A stretch of 6,466 nt of DNA from Planctomycetota bacterium (lineage in GTDB: Bacteria; Planctomycetota; Planctomycetia; Pirellulales; Pirellulaceae): positions 1 to 6,466 of the forward strand of contig JAJSAJ010000271.1 in the NCBI GenBank assembly GCA_024274855.1, read 5' to 3'. Made by a program: the position numbers and the translations under genes. Below are positions 5,177 through 6,466 of this stretch, piece after piece (within the stretch, counting starts at the first letter, position 1; every line of letters starts with the position of its first letter). Below the pieces are notes generated by a model that worked only from the letters and a program-made list of their open reading frames with translations, searched no databases and had not been told where the DNA came from.

Positions 5177-6466
5177 ATGTTTGTGTCACGTCGTATATCT
5201 GGTGCCTTATCCGTCATCTTGGGCGTGTTTGCCACGGTCAACAGTCTGCACGGCGATCGTCATGCACTCGCCCAAGAAGGCCAACTTGGCGCGCCGATTC
5301 AGTGGATTCAGGTTCCTGACACGAACGACCAGTTCTATTTGGCTCAGCGGACAACGGACGGAAAGCTGCTGCTGACGCCAAACGCATCGTTCTTTCCAAA
5401 GCTTGGACTTCGAGCAGAAGGAAAGGGCAAGGTGCCCGATTCCAATCGCAAGCTCAACAGCGGCGAAAGCTTCGAGGCAATTACCAAATGGGACCCGGGT
5501 GATCGAGCGGAATGGGGACTGTGGCTTGAGGACATTGGTGATTTGAACATACGAATCTGGATGTCCCAAACAGAAACGACCAGTCGATACAAGCTGTCGC
5601 TTGGAAATCTGGCGAAGACATTTTCCACGGGACGGACGGGCAAAACACCACGCGAAGTCGCAACAATGTCGTTGAAGATTCGTAAGCCTGGACGATACTC
5701 GCTATTGGTCACCTGCGAGAACCAGCGGAGGGGTGCGAGATCGCGACTGCAGGGAATCGAAGTCACTGGTCCTGCCGCAAAACACGGCGCAGTTCTCAGA
5801 AAGCGTTGGCGACCTGCCGCTGCACACACAAGGTTCTCAAGTTCACGCGTTACAAACAACGTCCGTCTCTGGATTATGGAAATGGATGCAAAGCCCGGCA
5901 GCCTGGGTTTCTATTCACCAATCACTACGCCGTTCGGATACTACGGGCCAACCTGGCTAGCAAGCGGCGTCGTGAATACGAGCTTCAACTTTTCGTTCTG
6001 GTCCTACGGTCGCGGCCAACCTGAACCGCCCATCGAACGTCTATCACATTTGATTGCCATCGGCAATCCGAAGGCACAATTCGGCGGATTTGGTCATGAA
6101 GGCACTGGCGTGAAGATTCGCGATTGGCAGCCACTCGACGGTCGCCAGGGCCAGCGGCAGACGATCGCTTTACGTGTCCAACCGGGCAAGAAGTACGATA
6201 CGTATTTCAGCTATTTCTTCGCCAACGATGACCAGCGCTGGCATCTGCTGGGAGTGGGCAAGAAATACAACAAACGCAAGCCGCTCAAGACACTCTGGGT
6301 CGGCAGTTTCGTCGAGGTTCCCGGCAGGCCGTCCAGTCAACGAACGGGTGCGTACGAGCGACAGATGCGATACCGCGGATGGGTTGTTGATACGAACGGA
6401 GAGCTTTTCCCGATCGACCGCATGAGCCGTGGCGACATCGACAAGTCGACCGGCATGACGCATACG
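5177..6466 (+). CDS. Secreted DUF3472 protein with DUF5077-like N-terminal region (3' partial)
   Basis: From ATG 5177 the frame is open for 430 codons with no stop and leaves the window. Residues 1-32 are a Sec signal peptide (RR at 5-6, hydrophobic 9-22, cleavage after ALA 30-32, before QEG). Residues 45-200 form a beta-rich region, with an EWGLWLED stretch (112-119) and PGRYSLLVTCEN (171-182), resembling the DUF5077 module that often precedes DUF3472. Residues 218-430 fit DUF3472: RLWIMEMDA (230-238), FGYYGPTW (253-260), FNFSFWSYG (270-278), FGGFGHEGTG (302-311), YFSYFFANDDQRWHLLG (343-359) and a GSFVE strand (376-380). DUF3472 has no established reaction. It is found in exported bacterial proteins encoded near carbohydrate-active enzymes, so a glycan-binding or glycan-processing role outside the cytoplasm is a fair inference. 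The C-terminus is not visible. It lies downstream of rhaT in the same direction, but the 482-base gap suggests a separate promoter. Confidence 0.8.
   Translation, partial: MFVSRRISGALSVILGVFATVNSLHGDRHALAQEGQLGAPIQWIQVPDTNDQFYLAQRTTDGKLLLTPNASFFPKLGLRAEGKGKVPDSNRKLNSGESFEAITKWDPGDRAEWGLWLEDIGDLNIRIWMSQTETTSRYKLSLGNLAKTFSTGRTGKTPREVATMSLKIRKPGRYSLLVTCENQRRGARSRLQGIEVTGPAAKHGAVLRKRWRPAAAHTRFSSSRVTNNVRLWIMEMDAKPGSLGFYSPITTPFGYYGPTWLASGVVNTSFNFSFWSYGRGQPEPPIERLSHLIAIGNPKAQFGGFGHEGTGVKIRDWQPLDGRQGQRQTIALRVQPGKKYDTYFSYFFANDDQRWHLLGVGKKYNKRKPLKTLWVGSFVEVPGRPSSQRTGAYERQMRYRGWVVDTNGELFPIDRMSRGDIDKSTGMTHT

Overview
The window looks like a piece of a Planctomycetes chromosome or a close relative. The reasons are moderately high GC, secreted proteins of families common in that phylum (a BNR/Asp-box sialidase-like protein with a jelly-roll domain, DUF4091-like and DUF3472-like proteins), an L-rhamnose/H+ symporter, and palindromic intergenic elements. 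The assignment is an inference from content; there is no rRNA or other marker gene.

Layout. (1) 1-246 (+): the C-terminal end of a DUF4091/GH123-like protein. (2) 247-441: a convergent intergenic gap with two hairpins. (3) 442-2154 (-): a secreted sialidase-like protein of 570 codons, broken by one in-frame TAG at codon 395. (4) 2198-2476: a 279-bp element with perfect 13-bp terminal inverted repeats starting GTAA and a perfect 8-bp target duplication (ATTATTTG). I read it as a non-autonomous MITE mobilised by an IS66-type transposase. (5) about 2477-3019 (-): a decayed small secreted-protein gene that lay directly upstream of the sialidase-like gene. Removing the MITE restores a reading frame whose TAA overlaps the sialidase Shine-Dalgarno sequence. 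(6) 3087-3614: a leader or intergenic stretch with little in it except a short palindrome near its end. (7) 3615-4694 (+): rhaT. (8) 4695-5176: non-coding, with a diverged copy of a structured element that is also inside the MITE. (9) 5177-6466 (+): a DUF3472 protein with a signal peptide, open to the window edge.

Taken together, the genes suggest extracellular attack on a complex, possibly rhamnose-containing glycan (DUF4091-like, sialidase-like, DUF3472) with uptake of released rhamnose by RhaT. The left half is decaying: a nonsense codon, at least two probable frameshifts and a mobile-element insertion fall in two adjacent genes that once had operon-like spacing, while rhaT and the DUF3472 gene are intact as far as they can be seen. 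The strongest unusual observations are the MITE with its exact target duplication, the amber codon followed by 175 conserved-looking codons, and the shared two-hairpin element.
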